A stretch of DNA of 64,000 nt from Acidobacteriota bacterium (lineage in GTDB: Bacteria > Acidobacteriota > Thermoanaerobaculia > UBA5066): contig JADJVE010000008.1 of NCBI GenBank assembly GCA_016716715.1, forward strand, positions 104,501 through 168,500. Direction: 5' to 3'. Below are positions 50,091-60,203 of the stretch, piece after piece (the first letter of the stretch is position 1; each line of letters begins with the position of its first letter). A program made the translations under genes and the position numbers. The notes beneath the pieces were generated by a model. The model was not told the DNA's origin. It was given only the letters and a program-made list of their open reading frames with translations, and ran no database searches.

Positions 50091-53000
50091 ATGAAGGCGG
50101 CGGCGTTCCTCTGCGCGGGCCTCGCGGCGGCCGGCGCGGCCGCCGGCCAGGCTCCGCCCGCTCCGCAGGCGCTGCCGACGCCGCCCCCGCTCGTCTCGGT
50201 CGGGCCGCCCGTTCCGGAGGCCCAGATGGCCCGGTCTCCGGAGGCCCTGAAGCTCTTCGGCCGGCTGGACGACGACCGGGCCGTCGTCTTCATCGCCTCC
50301 GGGCCGGCGGACGCCCGCGTCACCGTGCGCTGCCCGAACCTGTTCCGGGCGGTCGAGATCTGGACGTACCTCGAGCATCCGACGCTCGGGAGGAACGCGC
50401 GCATCCTCTTCTACCCGGAGACGCCGACCGGGTCGTACCGGTACTGGACGGTCCTCGAAGGCGAGGCCGCGCTCTTCCCGCCGTCCGACAGGGCGCCGTC
50501 GCTCGCGGACGTCGAGAAGAACCCGGGCTCCTGCGCGGACGCCCTGATGCTCGTTTCGGCCGCGAGGGACGTCGCGCGCCGGCAGGGCGACAACAACGGC
50601 GGGCTCGCCGAGCGCGGCGCGCTCGCGGTGCCGCACTTCGTCCCGCCGCCCGGCGCGAAGGTCGAGGCGCCCGCGCCGCTCCTCGTCTCCAACAGGCCGC
50701 TGACCACGAAGGAGCGCAAGAAGCTCACCGCGGAGGCGCCCGAAAGGACCCGCCGCTTTCTCGACGACGTCGAACCGATCATCACGGACGTCGAGCGCGA
50801 CACGCTCCTAAAGCTGACCGAGGACTACCAGCGCGACCGATTCGTGGACGAGTTCTGGAAGCGGCGTTCGACGTCCCCGGACGGGATGCGGACGCCGTTT
50901 CAGGACATCTACGAGATGCGCCTCGCCGAGGCCAAGCGTCTCTTCGGAAACATCCGAACGGACATGGGCCGGATCTTCCTGCTGCACGGCGCGCCGAACG
51001 GCATCCGCAAGATCGACTGCCAGGACATCTACTGGCCGCTCCAGATCTGGTACTACGAGCGGATCGAGGAGCTCCGGTTGTCCAAGGTGCTCCTCCTCTT
51101 CTACCAGCAGCTCGGGGTCGGCGACTACCGCCTCTGGACTCCGCTGGACGGGCAGGGCGCGCTGATCGTCGGAAACATCGCGGGCGCTCTGAGCTCGGGC
51201 GGAGGGGCGCGGCGCGTCGACGTGACGCGCTGCAGCGAGTACCGCGACGTCATCGCCGCCGTGAACACCGTCGCGGCGAACTTCGGAACGATCGGCGGCA
51301 TGAAGATGGCCGACGACCTCAGGACGGCCGCCAAGCCCGACGTCGAGGGCGCCGACCGGATCCTCCAGCTGACGACGGACATCCCGGCCGGCGCCGCGGT
51401 GCTCCCCATCCAGCGCGTCTTCCGCTTTCCCGAGCTCGTCGGGAGCCGGATGCGGATGGAGCTCGCCGTCCTCCTCGAGCGCGAGTCGCTCACGAAGAAG
51501 CAGATCGGCGAGGAGAGCTTCTACGACATCGACCTCGTCGGCGAGGTCGTCCGGGACGGGCGGCTCGTCGACAACTTCCGCTACCGCTTCGACTTTCCGG
51601 TCTCGAGCGTGAGCGGGCCGTTCGTGCCGCTCACGATCGAGCGCGAGCTCTACCCCGGCGAGTACCAGCTCCGCGTGAAGGTCCAGGACGCGAACCGAAA
51701 CGCGGCCGCGCTGATCAAGGAGAGGCTGAAGGTCCCGGACACGCCGGAGGCCGCGATGACGGCGGAGGAAAAAGCGGCGCGCGAGGCCGCGAAGAGAGCC
51801 GTCACGGAGCTCGTCGAGAACGCCGGCGCCCCCCGGGGCAGTCTCTCGTTCCTCCCCATCGCGCGCGAGATCGCGACGGGGCTCATCCGTTTCGAGGCGC
51901 GGTCGAGCTCCGCCGACGTCTCGTTCGCCGAGTTCTTCCTGAACAACACGCGTGTGGTCACGAAGCGCCGCCCGCCCTTCGCCGCGGACCTCGACCTCGG
52001 GGAGCTGCCGCGCAAGCACGTGGTCAAGGTGATCGGCTACTCGAAGGACGGGCAGGCGATCGCGCAGGACGAGATGATCCTGAACGAGGGGCGCGAGGCG
52101 TTCCGCATCCGGATCACGAGCCCGGCCAAGGGCGCGGCCCTCGTGGGCGCCGTGCGCGTCGTCGCGGATCTCGCGGTGCCCGAAACCAAGCGCCTCGAAA
52201 AGGTCGAGTTCTACGTGAACGATCACCGCGCCGCGACGCTGTTCCAGGAGCCGTTCCAGCAGGTCGTCGACGTCCCGAAGAGCGCGGACCTCGGTTTCCT
52301 GCGCGTCGTCGCGACCCTCGAGGACGGCCAGTCCACCGAGGACCTCCGGTACTACAACGCGCCGAAGTACCTCTCCGAGGAGAACGTCAAGGCCGTCGAG
52401 CTCTACACGTCGGTCCTCGCGAAGGGCAGGCCCGTGACGGGCCTCAAGAAGGAGTCCTTCCAGATCCTCGAGGACGGCGTCCTGCAGGATCTGGACGGAT
52501 TCGAGATCGTGACGAACCTCCCGCTCTCGCTCGGGATCGCCGTCGACACGTCGGGGTCGATGGAAGAGTCGATCGTCGAGGCGCAGAAGGCGGCGGTGGA
52601 GTTCCTCAAGAGCGTCATGACGAAGAAGGACCGCTCGTTCCTCGTCACGTTCGACAACGAGCCGCAGCTCGTCTCGCGCTTCACGACCGACCGCGACAAG
52701 CTCGCCCAGGCGCTCGCGGGTCTCCGGGCGCAGGGGTCGACGGCGCTGTGGGACGCGCTCGTGTACGGCCTCTACCAGTATCAGGGGACGAAGGGGAGGA
52801 AGGCGTACGTGATCCTGACGGACGGCGAGGATCGCAGCTCGCACTTCACCTTCGACGCCGCGCTCGACTACGCGAAGAAGACGGGCGTGGCGGTTTACTT
52901 CATCGGCCTGAAGATCGGCTCGACGCAGATCGACGTGCGCCACAAGCTCGGCAAGATCGCGCGCGAGACGGGCGGCACGGTCTTCTACGTCGACAATGCG

Positions 53001-53168
53001 AAGGGGCTCGCGCGGATCTACGCCGAGATCAACGAGGAGCTCCGGAGCCAGTACCTGCTCTCGTACGTCCCGCAGAACAAGTCGCTGACGACCCAGTGGC
53101 GAAGGGTCGACGTCAAGATGACGCCCTCGAGCCTGACGGCGCGGACCATCTCGGGGTATTACCCTTAG
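50091..53168 (+). CDS. Exported GWxTD-domain and VWA-domain protein
   Basis: A 1025-residue exported protein (signal peptide MKAAAFLCAGLAAAGAAAGQ). Residues about 220-420 match the GWxTD domain (FVDEFWKRRSTSPDGMRTPFQDIYEMRL, TDMGRIFLLHGAPNGI), found mainly in Acidobacteriota and relatives. Middle beta-sandwich domains follow, and residues 810-1020 are a VWA domain with an intact metal site (D819 in DTSGSME, TDGEDRSS). This is probably a large surface or periplasmic binding protein. ATG 50091 fits the signal peptide; 50067 and 50082 are possible too. Confidence 0.84.
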   Translation: MKAAAFLCAGLAAAGAAAGQAPPAPQALPTPPPLVSVGPPVPEAQMARSPEALKLFGRLDDDRAVVFIASGPADARVTVRCPNLFRAVEIWTYLEHPTLGRNARILFYPETPTGSYRYWTVLEGEAALFPPSDRAPSLADVEKNPGSCADALMLVSAARDVARRQGDNNGGLAERGALAVPHFVPPPGAKVEAPAPLLVSNRPLTTKERKKLTAEAPERTRRFLDDVEPIITDVERDTLLKLTEDYQRDRFVDEFWKRRSTSPDGMRTPFQDIYEMRLAEAKRLFGNIRTDMGRIFLLHGAPNGIRKIDCQDIYWPLQIWYYERIEELRLSKVLLLFYQQLGVGDYRLWTPLDGQGALIVGNIAGALSSGGGARRVDVTRCSEYRDVIAAVNTVAANFGTIGGMKMADDLRTAAKPDVEGADRILQLTTDIPAGAAVLPIQRVFRFPELVGSRMRMELAVLLERESLTKKQIGEESFYDIDLVGEVVRDGRLVDNFRYRFDFPVSSVSGPFVPLTIERELYPGEYQLRVKVQDANRNAAALIKERLKVPDTPEAAMTAEEKAAREAAKRAVTELVENAGAPRGSLSFLPIAREIATGLIRFEARSSSADVSFAEFFLNNTRVVTKRRPPFAADLDLGELPRKHVVKVIGYSKDGQAIAQDEMILNEGREAFRIRITSPAKGAALVGAVRVVADLAVPETKRLEKVEFYVNDHRAATLFQEPFQQVVDVPKSADLGFLRVVATLEDGQSTEDLRYYNAPKYLSEENVKAVELYTSVLAKGRPVTGLKKESFQILEDGVLQDLDGFEIVTNLPLSLGIAVDTSGSMEESIVEAQKAAVEFLKSVMTKKDRSFLVTFDNEPQLVSRFTTDRDKLAQALAGLRAQGSTALWDALVYGLYQYQGTKGRKAYVILTDGEDRSSHFTFDAALDYAKKTGVAVYFIGLKIGSTQIDVRHKLGKIARETGGTVFYVDNAKGLARIYAEINEELRSQYLLSYVPQNKSLTTQWRRVDVKMTPSSLTARTISGYYP

Positions 53169-56100
53169 TCAAAGGCCGAAACGCGCGACGGGCACGGGCG
53201 CGCCGAAGAGGAAGCCCTGCGCCTGCATGCATCCGTGCGCCATCAGGAACGCGAGCTGCTCCTCGGTCTCGACGCCCTCGGCGATGACGCGCAGGCCGAG
53301 GCCCCGCGCCATCTCGAGAATCGCCCTCACGAGCGAAGCGTCCGCGCCCGTCCCGGGCACCGCGGCCACGAAGGTCCGGTCGATCTTGATCGCGTCGAGG
53401 GGAAGGCTCTTGAGGTAGGCGAGCGAGGAGTGGCCCGTGCCGAAGTCGTCGAGGACGACGCGGACGCCCATCTCGCGCAGCCGGTTCAGCGTCGAGATCG
53501 CCTCCTGGATGTCGCCCATTGCGACGCTTTCGGTGATCTCGAGCTCGAGCCGGTCCGGCGGGAGGCCCGAGGCCCGGAGCGCGTCCTCGACGGTCTTCAC
53601 GAGGCCGCCGCGGTGGAACTGCCGCGCCGAGAGGTTGACCGCCACGAACCACGAGCTTCCGGATCTGGACGGGAACTTCACCGCCTGCGCGCAGGCCTCG
53701 TGCAGGATCCACTCGCCCATCGGGACGATCAGGCGCGTGTCCTCCGCGAGCGGGATGAAGGAGTCGGGCGCGAGAAGGCCGCGCTGCGGGTGCTGCCAGC
53801 GCACGAGCGCCTCCGCGCCGACGATCGCGCGCGACGGGAGCAGGACCTCGGGCTGGAAGTAGAGGACGAACTCCCGGTTGTCGACGGCGCGCCTGAGGCC
53901 GGACTCGAGGGCGAGCCGCTCGCGGATGGCCGCGTTGAGGGCCGGCGTGCAGAGCTGGAAGTTGTTCCGGCCGCGCTCCTTGGCGCGGTAGAGCGCGATG
54001 TCCGCGTTGCGCAGGAGCGCGTCCGTGTCCGTGCCGTCGTCGGGGTAGAGGCTGATCCCGACGCTCGTCGTCATCGAGATGCGCTGCGCCTCCACGAAGA
54101 GGGGCGCGGCGACGGCGTCGAGGATCTTGCGGGCGAGGGGCGCGACGTTCTCCTTCTCGACGGTCGCGAGCAGGAGCACGAACTCGTCGCCTCCGACGCG
54201 CGCGACCGTGTCGCCGGCGCGCACGCAGCCGCGCAGGCGCGCGCCGACCTGGCGGAGGACCTCGTCGCCGACGCCGTGGCCCATCGTGTCGTTCACGAGC
54301 TTGAAGCGGTCGAGGTCGAGGAACAGGACCGCGAGCTTCGAGCCGGAGCGCTGCGCCTGTGCGAGCGCGAGCTCGATGTGGTCCTGGAGGCACTTGCGGT
54401 TCGGCAATCCCGTGAGTGCGTCGTGGTACGCGAGGTGCTCGATCTCCTCCTCGGCCCGCTTGCGGTCCGTGATGTCGACGCACGTGCCCTCGATCACGGG
54501 CTCGCGGCCGGGCTCCTCGACGATCGCGCAGCTTTCGAGGGTCCACATCGGTTCGCCGCCGCGGCGCCGGGCGAGGCGCTCGCGGTTCAAGAACACCCGC
54601 TCCTCGAGGAGCCGGCGGATCCACAGCTCACGGTCCTTGTCTTCCGGGTGGAACTCCTGGGCCGGCGTGTCGAGGACGTCCGCGGTCGACGCGTACCCGA
54701 ACATGCGCGCGAAGCTCTCGTTGCACTCGAGCATCCGCCCGTCGAACGTGGACCGGAAGAACCCGGCCGGGTTGCGCTCGTAGAGGCTCCGGAATCGCCG
54801 CTCGGAGGCCCGGAGCCCCTCCTCGGCGCGGACGCGGGCCGTCGCGTCGCGGAAGCTCCAGACGCGTCCGACGGGCTGGCCGTCGAGGCGCTGCGGGAGC
54901 GAGTACCGCTCGACGATTCTCCCGTCCCGGAAGCGCAGGATGTCGAAGCTCTCCGCGTCCGGGTGCTCGTACAGCTCCCGCACCTTCGCGAGAAACTCCT
55001 GCGGTTTGGCGAGCTGGCCGAGGACGTGCGAGAGGACGCGCTGGTCGTCCCGCGACGCGAGGATGTCCTCCGGGATCGCCCACAGCTCGGCGAAGCGGCG
55101 GTTGTACGAGACGATCCGGCTCTTGAGGTCGACGACGAGGATGCCGTCCGCGGTGGACTCGAGCGTGGACTCGAGGAGGGACAGCGAACGCCGGAGCGAG
55201 GCGTCCGCGTGCTTGCGCGCGAGCGCGGCGGCGATGTGCTGCGAGGCGTCCGTGAGGAGGCTCGTCTCGCGCTCGCCGAACCGCGTCGCGCGGCTGTAGC
55301 TCTGGACGACGAGCGCGCCGAAGATCCGTCCGCCCGATTTCAGCGGCACGCCGATCCAGTCGAGCGAGGGCGCGCCGATCTCCTCCACCTCGCCCCGGTT
55401 GACGAGCTCGGAGAAGAGCTCCGGGGAGGCGAGAAGCGGCCGTCCGGTGCGGATCACGTACTCCGTGAGGCCGCGGCCGAGCGGCTTGGCGGCCGGAGCC
55501 GGGTCGAACTCGTCGACGAAGTACGGGAAGCGCAGGAGCCGCTCGTCGGCGTCCCAGAGCGCGATGTAGAAGTTGCGGGCGTCGATGAGGTTCCCGATGA
55601 GGCGGTGGACGGCGGCGTAGAACTCTCCGAGGTCGCGGGCTTCGTCCGCGGCCTCCGCCACGCGCGCCCGGGTCTCCTGCAGGGCGGCCGCGCGCTTGCG
55701 CTCGAGGGCGCTCGCGAGAACCTGGGCGAAGAGGGGAAGGGGCCGCACGGTCTCCTCGCTCCAGCCGGCCTCCCTGCGGATCGTCACGAAGGTCACGACG
55801 CCGAGGAGGTGCTGCGAGGCCCGCACCGGCACGAAGACGAAGGACTGGACGCCGAGCGCCTCGGCGAACGCGCGCTCGGCGGCCGCTTCGGGCGGAAGCT
55901 CCGCGACCCGCGGCACGTCGACGATCTCGTGTCTCCTCATCCGGCCGACGGACCACGGAAGGTCGGCGACCCGCGGGGCGTCGGGCGGAGGGCCCTTCGC
56001 TCCGGTGGTGCGCCACTGCGAAGCCGGGGCGAATCGCTCGCCGTCCTCGCTCAGGAGCCAGAGCGTGACCGCGTCCGCCCCGAGGAACTGCCCGAAGGAC

Positions 56101-56300
56101 TCGAGCGCGCGCTGGATCTGGGCGTCGATCTCGTTCGCGGTCGCGCGGACGAACGCGTTCGAGGTCTCGAGGACGAGGTCCGCGAGGGCCGTGCCCCTCT
56201 CGAGGGCGGCCTCGGCGGCCGCGAGGCGGGCGGCGGGGGCGAGGGAGGGGGACGATCCGCTCCGCCCGCGACGCGAGCCCGCATCACCCTTGTGCGCCAT
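53169..56300 (-). CDS. GAF-GAF-PAS-PAS-GGDEF-EAL cyclic-di-GMP protein
   Basis: A 1043-residue cytoplasmic signalling protein with two GAF-like domains (residues about 30-195 and 205-375), two PAS domains (385-500, 510-625), a GGDEF domain with intact GGDEF at 703-707, and an EAL domain with EALVRW at 830, LEITES, DDFGTGHSSL and KIDRTF. Both catalytic signatures are complete, so it may make and break cyclic di-GMP, or use one domain as a sensor. There are no membrane spans. It is back to back with maf, and its stop abuts the GWxTD gene stop. Confidence 0.92.
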   Translation of the reverse strand: MAHKGDAGSRRGRSGSSPSLAPAARLAAAEAALERGTALADLVLETSNAFVRATANEIDAQIQRALESFGQFLGADAVTLWLLSEDGERFAPASQWRTTGAKGPPPDAPRVADLPWSVGRMRRHEIVDVPRVAELPPEAAAERAFAEALGVQSFVFVPVRASQHLLGVVTFVTIRREAGWSEETVRPLPLFAQVLASALERKRAAALQETRARVAEAADEARDLGEFYAAVHRLIGNLIDARNFYIALWDADERLLRFPYFVDEFDPAPAAKPLGRGLTEYVIRTGRPLLASPELFSELVNRGEVEEIGAPSLDWIGVPLKSGGRIFGALVVQSYSRATRFGERETSLLTDASQHIAAALARKHADASLRRSLSLLESTLESTADGILVVDLKSRIVSYNRRFAELWAIPEDILASRDDQRVLSHVLGQLAKPQEFLAKVRELYEHPDAESFDILRFRDGRIVERYSLPQRLDGQPVGRVWSFRDATARVRAEEGLRASERRFRSLYERNPAGFFRSTFDGRMLECNESFARMFGYASTADVLDTPAQEFHPEDKDRELWIRRLLEERVFLNRERLARRRGGEPMWTLESCAIVEEPGREPVIEGTCVDITDRKRAEEEIEHLAYHDALTGLPNRKCLQDHIELALAQAQRSGSKLAVLFLDLDRFKLVNDTMGHGVGDEVLRQVGARLRGCVRAGDTVARVGGDEFVLLLATVEKENVAPLARKILDAVAAPLFVEAQRISMTTSVGISLYPDDGTDTDALLRNADIALYRAKERGRNNFQLCTPALNAAIRERLALESGLRRAVDNREFVLYFQPEVLLPSRAIVGAEALVRWQHPQRGLLAPDSFIPLAEDTRLIVPMGEWILHEACAQAVKFPSRSGSSWFVAVNLSARQFHRGGLVKTVEDALRASGLPPDRLELEITESVAMGDIQEAISTLNRLREMGVRVVLDDFGTGHSSLAYLKSLPLDAIKIDRTFVAAVPGTGADASLVRAILEMARGLGLRVIAEGVETEEQLAFLMAHGCMQAQGFLFGAPVPVARFGL

Positions 56301-56355
56301 CCGCGGATTATGGGCCACTCGGGCGCGCCGGAGCTCCTCGGCTAAGCTCGCAACC

Positions 56356-56931
56356 GTGGCGCCGCGCATCGTCCTCGCGTCCTCCTCGCCCCGGCGGCGG
56401 GAGATCCTCTCCGCCCTCGGCCTGACGTTCGAAACCCGGCCGGCCGACGTCGACGAGTCTCTCCGGGACGGCGAGCCCGCCTTCGAGGCGGCCGAGCGGC
56501 TCGCGAGGGAGAAGGCGTCCGCCGTCGCGGGCGGGGCTCCCGGCGCGCTCATCGTTGCGGCGGACACGCTCGTCGTCCTCGACGGCGAGGCGCTCGGCAA
56601 GCCGAAGGACCGTGCCGACGCGCGGCGCACGCTCTCGCGGCTCGCGGGCCGCGCCCACGAGGTCGTCACCGGCGTCGCTCTCGCCCGGGACGGCCGGCTC
56701 GTCTCGGGCCGGGACGTCACGCGCGTTCACTTCGCCCCGATGACGCCGGGCGAGGTGGACGCCTACGTGGCCAGCGGCGAGCCGGATGATCGCGCCGGTT
56801 CGTACGCGATCCAGGGGATCGGCGGCCTCTTCGTCGCGCGCGTCGAGGGCAGCCCCTCCAACGTCGTGGGCCTCCCGGTGCGCCTGCTCTACACGCTCGC
56901 GGCGGAGCTCGGGGTGGACCTCAAACCCTGA
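56356..56931 (+). CDS. maf: Maf-like nucleoside triphosphate pyrophosphatase
   Basis: Hydrolyses non-canonical nucleoside triphosphates. The 191-residue protein has the Maf signature LASSSPRRREIL at the start, VAADTLVVLDGEALGKP and GSYAIQGIGGLFVARVEGSPSNVVGLPV. GTG 56356 begins the motif; TAAGCT seven bases before it could be a -10 box of a leaderless message. The 3' end overlaps the small GGDEF-like gene by 11 bases in convergent orientation. Confidence 0.92.
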   Translation: MAPRIVLASSSPRRREILSALGLTFETRPADVDESLRDGEPAFEAAERLAREKASAVAGGAPGALIVAADTLVVLDGEALGKPKDRADARRTLSRLAGRAHEVVTGVALARDGRLVSGRDVTRVHFAPMTPGEVDAYVASGEPDDRAGSYAIQGIGGLFVARVEGSPSNVVGLPVRLLYTLAAELGVDLKP

Positions 56932-57415
56932 GGACGGGCATCTCGCCGGAGGTGTCCCGCGCCGCCTGCCGCGACATGTGGAGGACGGCCGGGAATGCGA
57001 GCCCGGGACCCAGCACGCCGGCGCCGACGCGCACCTTGACCCTCTGGGGGAGCGGTCCCTTTCCCTCGCGCCACGGGCGGAACGTCTCGGCGAGGCGCGC
57101 GACCTTCAGCTTGCAGCCGTCGAGGTTCGCCTCGACGAGGAGCGCGAGAAACTCGTCCTCTTCCCAGCGGAAGAGGTAGTCCGTCATCCGGAGGTTCGCG
57201 AAAAGCGTGCTCGCGACCGTCCGGACGGCGTCGTCCACGACCGGGACGGGCGCCGCGCACGTGACGTCGCTCCAGTTCGCGAGGACGATCGACAGCACGG
57301 AGAGGACCGAGCCGTGCCGTCGCGAGCGCTCGACCTCCCGGTCGACGATCTCGTCGAAGAACGCGCGCGTGTAAGCCCCCGACTGCGGGTCGCGGATCGG
57401 AAACGACGTGCTCAG
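56921..57415 (-). CDS. Degenerate GGDEF-domain protein, probable CTG start
   Basis: A 164-residue protein that is mostly one GGDEF-like domain: RDPQSGAYTRAFFDEIVDREVERSRRHGSVLSVLSIVL, then RWEEDEFLALL at the signature, with GG replaced by EE, so cyclase activity is unlikely. It may be a GTP/c-di-GMP binding or regulatory remnant. No ATG, GTG or TTG fits; CTG 57415 has CGGAGG five bases upstream. It is divergent from adenine deaminase. Confidence 0.65.
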   Translation of the reverse strand: MSTSFPIRDPQSGAYTRAFFDEIVDREVERSRRHGSVLSVLSIVLANWSDVTCAAPVPVVDDAVRTVASTLFANLRMTDYLFRWEEDEFLALLVEANLDGCKLKVARLAETFRPWREGKGPLPQRVKVRVGAGVLGPGLAFPAVLHMSRQAARDTSGEMPVLRV

Positions 57416-57478
57416 TCCGGCCTCCGTTTTTCCGAGTCTATCGCGACGCGCGGCCGTCTGTCGTACGCTCTCCGGCGC

Positions 57479-59221
57479 ATGAGCGATCTCCCCGAGACCC
57501 TGCCCCTCCGCGACTTCGTCGCAGCGGCCCGGGGCGCCGTCCCGGCCGACCTCGTCCTCAGGAACGCCCGCGTCGTGAACGTCCTGACGGGCGAGATCCA
57601 CGACGGGACCGTTGGCGTGAAGGGAGACCGCATCCTCGGCTTCGGCGACTACCGCACGGAGCGCCCCGGCGACACTGTCGACCTCCGCGGCGCCTACGTC
57701 GCCCCCGCGCTCTGGGACGCGCACCTCCACATCGAGTCCACGATGACGACGCCGGGCACGTTCGCGCGTCACGCCGCGGTTCACGGGACCGCGGCGGCCG
57801 TCACGGACCCGCACGAGATCGCGAACGTGCGGGGCGTCGCGGGCATTCGCGACTTTCTGGCGGCGGCGGCGGGCCTCCCGGTGGACGTCTTCGTCATGCT
57901 TCCGTCGTGCGTCCCCTCGACGCACCTCGAGACGGCCGGGGCCGCGCTCTCGGCGGACGACCTCGCGCCGCTCTACGCCCTGCCGAACGTGCTCGGCCTC
58001 GCCGAGCTCATGAACGTCCCCGGCTTTCTCTTCGGCGACCCCGCCGTCGTCGCGAAGGTGGAGGACGCGCGGAGACGGCGCGTGCCGATCGACGGCCACT
58101 CCCCGCTCCTCTCCGGCCTCGACCTGAACGCGTACGTCGGCGCCGGCATCCGCTCGGACCACGAGTGCCTCTCGCGCGCCGAGGCGCACGAGAAGGTGCG
58201 ACGCGGGATGGACATCTGGATCCGCGAGGGCACGGCCGCGAAGAACCTCGACGAACTGCTGCCGCTCGTCACCGCCGCGAACTCCGAGCGTTTCGCGTTC
58301 GCGACGGACGACCGGCACCCGTGGGACCTGCTCCGGCACGGCCACCTCGACCATCACGTGAGGCGCGCGATCGCGCTCGGGCTCGACCCCGTCCTCGCCC
58401 TGCGCCTCGCGTCGTGGTCCTGCGCCCGGCACTACGGCTTCACGGACCGCGGCGCCGTCGCGCCCGGCTTCCGGGCCGACCTCCTCACGTTCGAGCGGCT
58501 GGACGACTTCCGGCCGGACCTCGTGGTCTTGGGTGGCCGGCGCGTCGCGAAGGGCGGAAAGCTGCTCGTGGACATCCCGGCCGCGCGCATGGAAGAGGGG
58601 CCGTCGTTCCGGGTCGAAGGCTTCGACCGTACGCGGCTCAGGGTCGCGGCGGGGGAGGGCGCCTCGCTGCGCGTCATCGAGGTGCGCGCCGGCTCGATCG
58701 CGACGGGCGCGTCTTCGCAGCGCGCGGCTCTCGCGGGCGGCGCCGCGGTGCAGGACGTCTCGCGCGATCTCCTGAAGCTGGCCGTGGTCGAGCGGCACCG
58801 CGGGACCGGCAACGTGGGCGTCGCGTTCGCGCGCGGCTTCGGCCTGAAGCGCGGCGCGGTGGCCTCGTCCGTCGCGCACGACTCGCACAACGTCGTCGTC
58901 GTCGGCGCGGACGACGCGTCGATGGAGACGGCCGTCCGGCGCGTCGCCGAGATCGGCGGCGGGATCGTGGTCGCGGACGGCGCGCAGACTCTCGCCGAGG
59001 TCGCGCTGCCGGTCGGCGGCCTCATGTCGAACCTCTCCATGGCCGACGTCGACGCCGCCGAGCGCCGCGCGAACGCGGCCGCCGCGACGCTCGGAGGCAC
59101 GATGGACCACCCGTTCATGACGCTCGCCTTCCTCGCCCTGCCCGTGATCCCGGAGCTCAAGCTCACGGACAAGGGCCTCGTGGACGTCGCGAAGTTCGAC
59201 TTCGTGGCGGCCGTGGTCTGA
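57479..59221 (+). CDS. ade: Adenine deaminase
   Basis: Converts adenine to hypoxanthine in purine salvage. The 580-residue amidohydrolase has WDAHLHIESTM (HxH metal ligands), AVTDPHEIANV, and the adenine-deaminase C-terminal domain (GTGNVGVAFARGFGL, SSVAHDSHNVVVVGADD, GGLMSNLSM). It is followed ten bases later by corA. A TACGCT hexamer nine bases before the ATG and no ribosome-binding site again suggest a very short leader. Confidence 0.93.
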   Translation: MSDLPETLPLRDFVAAARGAVPADLVLRNARVVNVLTGEIHDGTVGVKGDRILGFGDYRTERPGDTVDLRGAYVAPALWDAHLHIESTMTTPGTFARHAAVHGTAAAVTDPHEIANVRGVAGIRDFLAAAAGLPVDVFVMLPSCVPSTHLETAGAALSADDLAPLYALPNVLGLAELMNVPGFLFGDPAVVAKVEDARRRRVPIDGHSPLLSGLDLNAYVGAGIRSDHECLSRAEAHEKVRRGMDIWIREGTAAKNLDELLPLVTAANSERFAFATDDRHPWDLLRHGHLDHHVRRAIALGLDPVLALRLASWSCARHYGFTDRGAVAPGFRADLLTFERLDDFRPDLVVLGGRRVAKGGKLLVDIPAARMEEGPSFRVEGFDRTRLRVAAGEGASLRVIEVRAGSIATGASSQRAALAGGAAVQDVSRDLLKLAVVERHRGTGNVGVAFARGFGLKRGAVASSVAHDSHNVVVVGADDASMETAVRRVAEIGGGIVVADGAQTLAEVALPVGGLMSNLSMADVDAAERRANAAAATLGGTMDHPFMTLAFLALPVIPELKLTDKGLVDVAKFDFVAAVV

Positions 59222-59231
59222 GGCCGGCCCG

Positions 59232-60203
59232 GTGATCGTCGACTGCGGCATCTACGACGGCGGCGTGCGGCGCGCGGGTACCTTCACGTTCGAAGAGGCC
59301 TACGAGGCGTCGAAGAGTCCCGACACCTTCGTGTGGCTCGGCCTGTACGAGCCCACGCCCGACGAATTCGCGTCCGTCAAGACCGCGTTCGAGCTCCACG
59401 AGCTGGCGGTCGAGGACGCCCTCAAGGCCCACCAGCGCCCCAAGCTCGAGGTCTACGACGACACGCTCTTCATCGTCGTCAAGACGGCCCGCTACGTGGA
59501 TTCCGACGAGGTCGTGTCGCTCGGCGAGCTTCTCCTCTTCGCAGGCGCGAACTTCGTCGTCGCCGTCCGGCACGGCGAAGCGAGCCCGCTCGTCGAGACC
59601 CGCAGGCGCGTCGAGAAGCGCCCGGAGCTCCTGAAGTGCGGACCGGGCGCCGTGCTCTGGGCCATTCTCGACCACGTCGTGGACGACTACCTTCCGGTGC
59701 TGGAGGGCCTCGACCACGACATCGATCAGGTCGAGAACGAGGTCTTCTCGAGCGGGAAGGAGAATCCCGCGGAGCGCATCTACTTCCTCAAGCGCGAAGT
59801 CATGGAGTTCCTGCGCGGCGTGCGTCCGCTCCGCGACCCGCTGGACCGGCTCGCGAGCGGAACGCTCACGCTCCTCCACGAGGACATCCGGCCCTACTTC
59901 CGCGACGTGAACGACCATCTCGTGCGGGTCGTCGAGCAGCTCGAGGGGGACCGCGACCTTCTGACGAGCATCCTGCAGTCGAACCTGACCCAGGTCTCGA
60001 TCCTCCAGAACGAGGACATGCGGAAGATCTCGGCGTGGGCGGCGATCCTGGCGGTGCCGACGATGATCGCGGGGATCTACGGCATGAACTTCCAGCACAT
60101 GCCCGAGCTGAAGTCCCCTTGGGGGTATCCCTTCGCGCTCGGGCTCATGCTGGTCGTCTGCATGGCGCTCCACCGCGCCTTCAAGCGGTCGGGCTGGCTC
60201 TAG
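59232..60203 (+). CDS. corA: CorA-type magnesium/cobalt transporter
   Basis: Pentameric divalent-cation channel. The 323-residue protein has a large cytoplasmic N-terminal domain, a long helix, and two C-terminal spans with the GMN signature at residues 284-286 (YGMNFQHMPEL). GTG 59232 follows the ade stop by ten bases. The stop abuts the Spy-like gene in convergent orientation. Confidence 0.93.
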   Translation: MIVDCGIYDGGVRRAGTFTFEEAYEASKSPDTFVWLGLYEPTPDEFASVKTAFELHELAVEDALKAHQRPKLEVYDDTLFIVVKTARYVDSDEVVSLGELLLFAGANFVVAVRHGEASPLVETRRRVEKRPELLKCGPGAVLWAILDHVVDDYLPVLEGLDHDIDQVENEVFSSGKENPAERIYFLKREVMEFLRGVRPLRDPLDRLASGTLTLLHEDIRPYFRDVNDHLVRVVEQLEGDRDLLTSILQSNLTQVSILQNEDMRKISAWAAILAVPTMIAGIYGMNFQHMPELKSPWGYPFALGLMLVVCMALHRAFKRSGWL

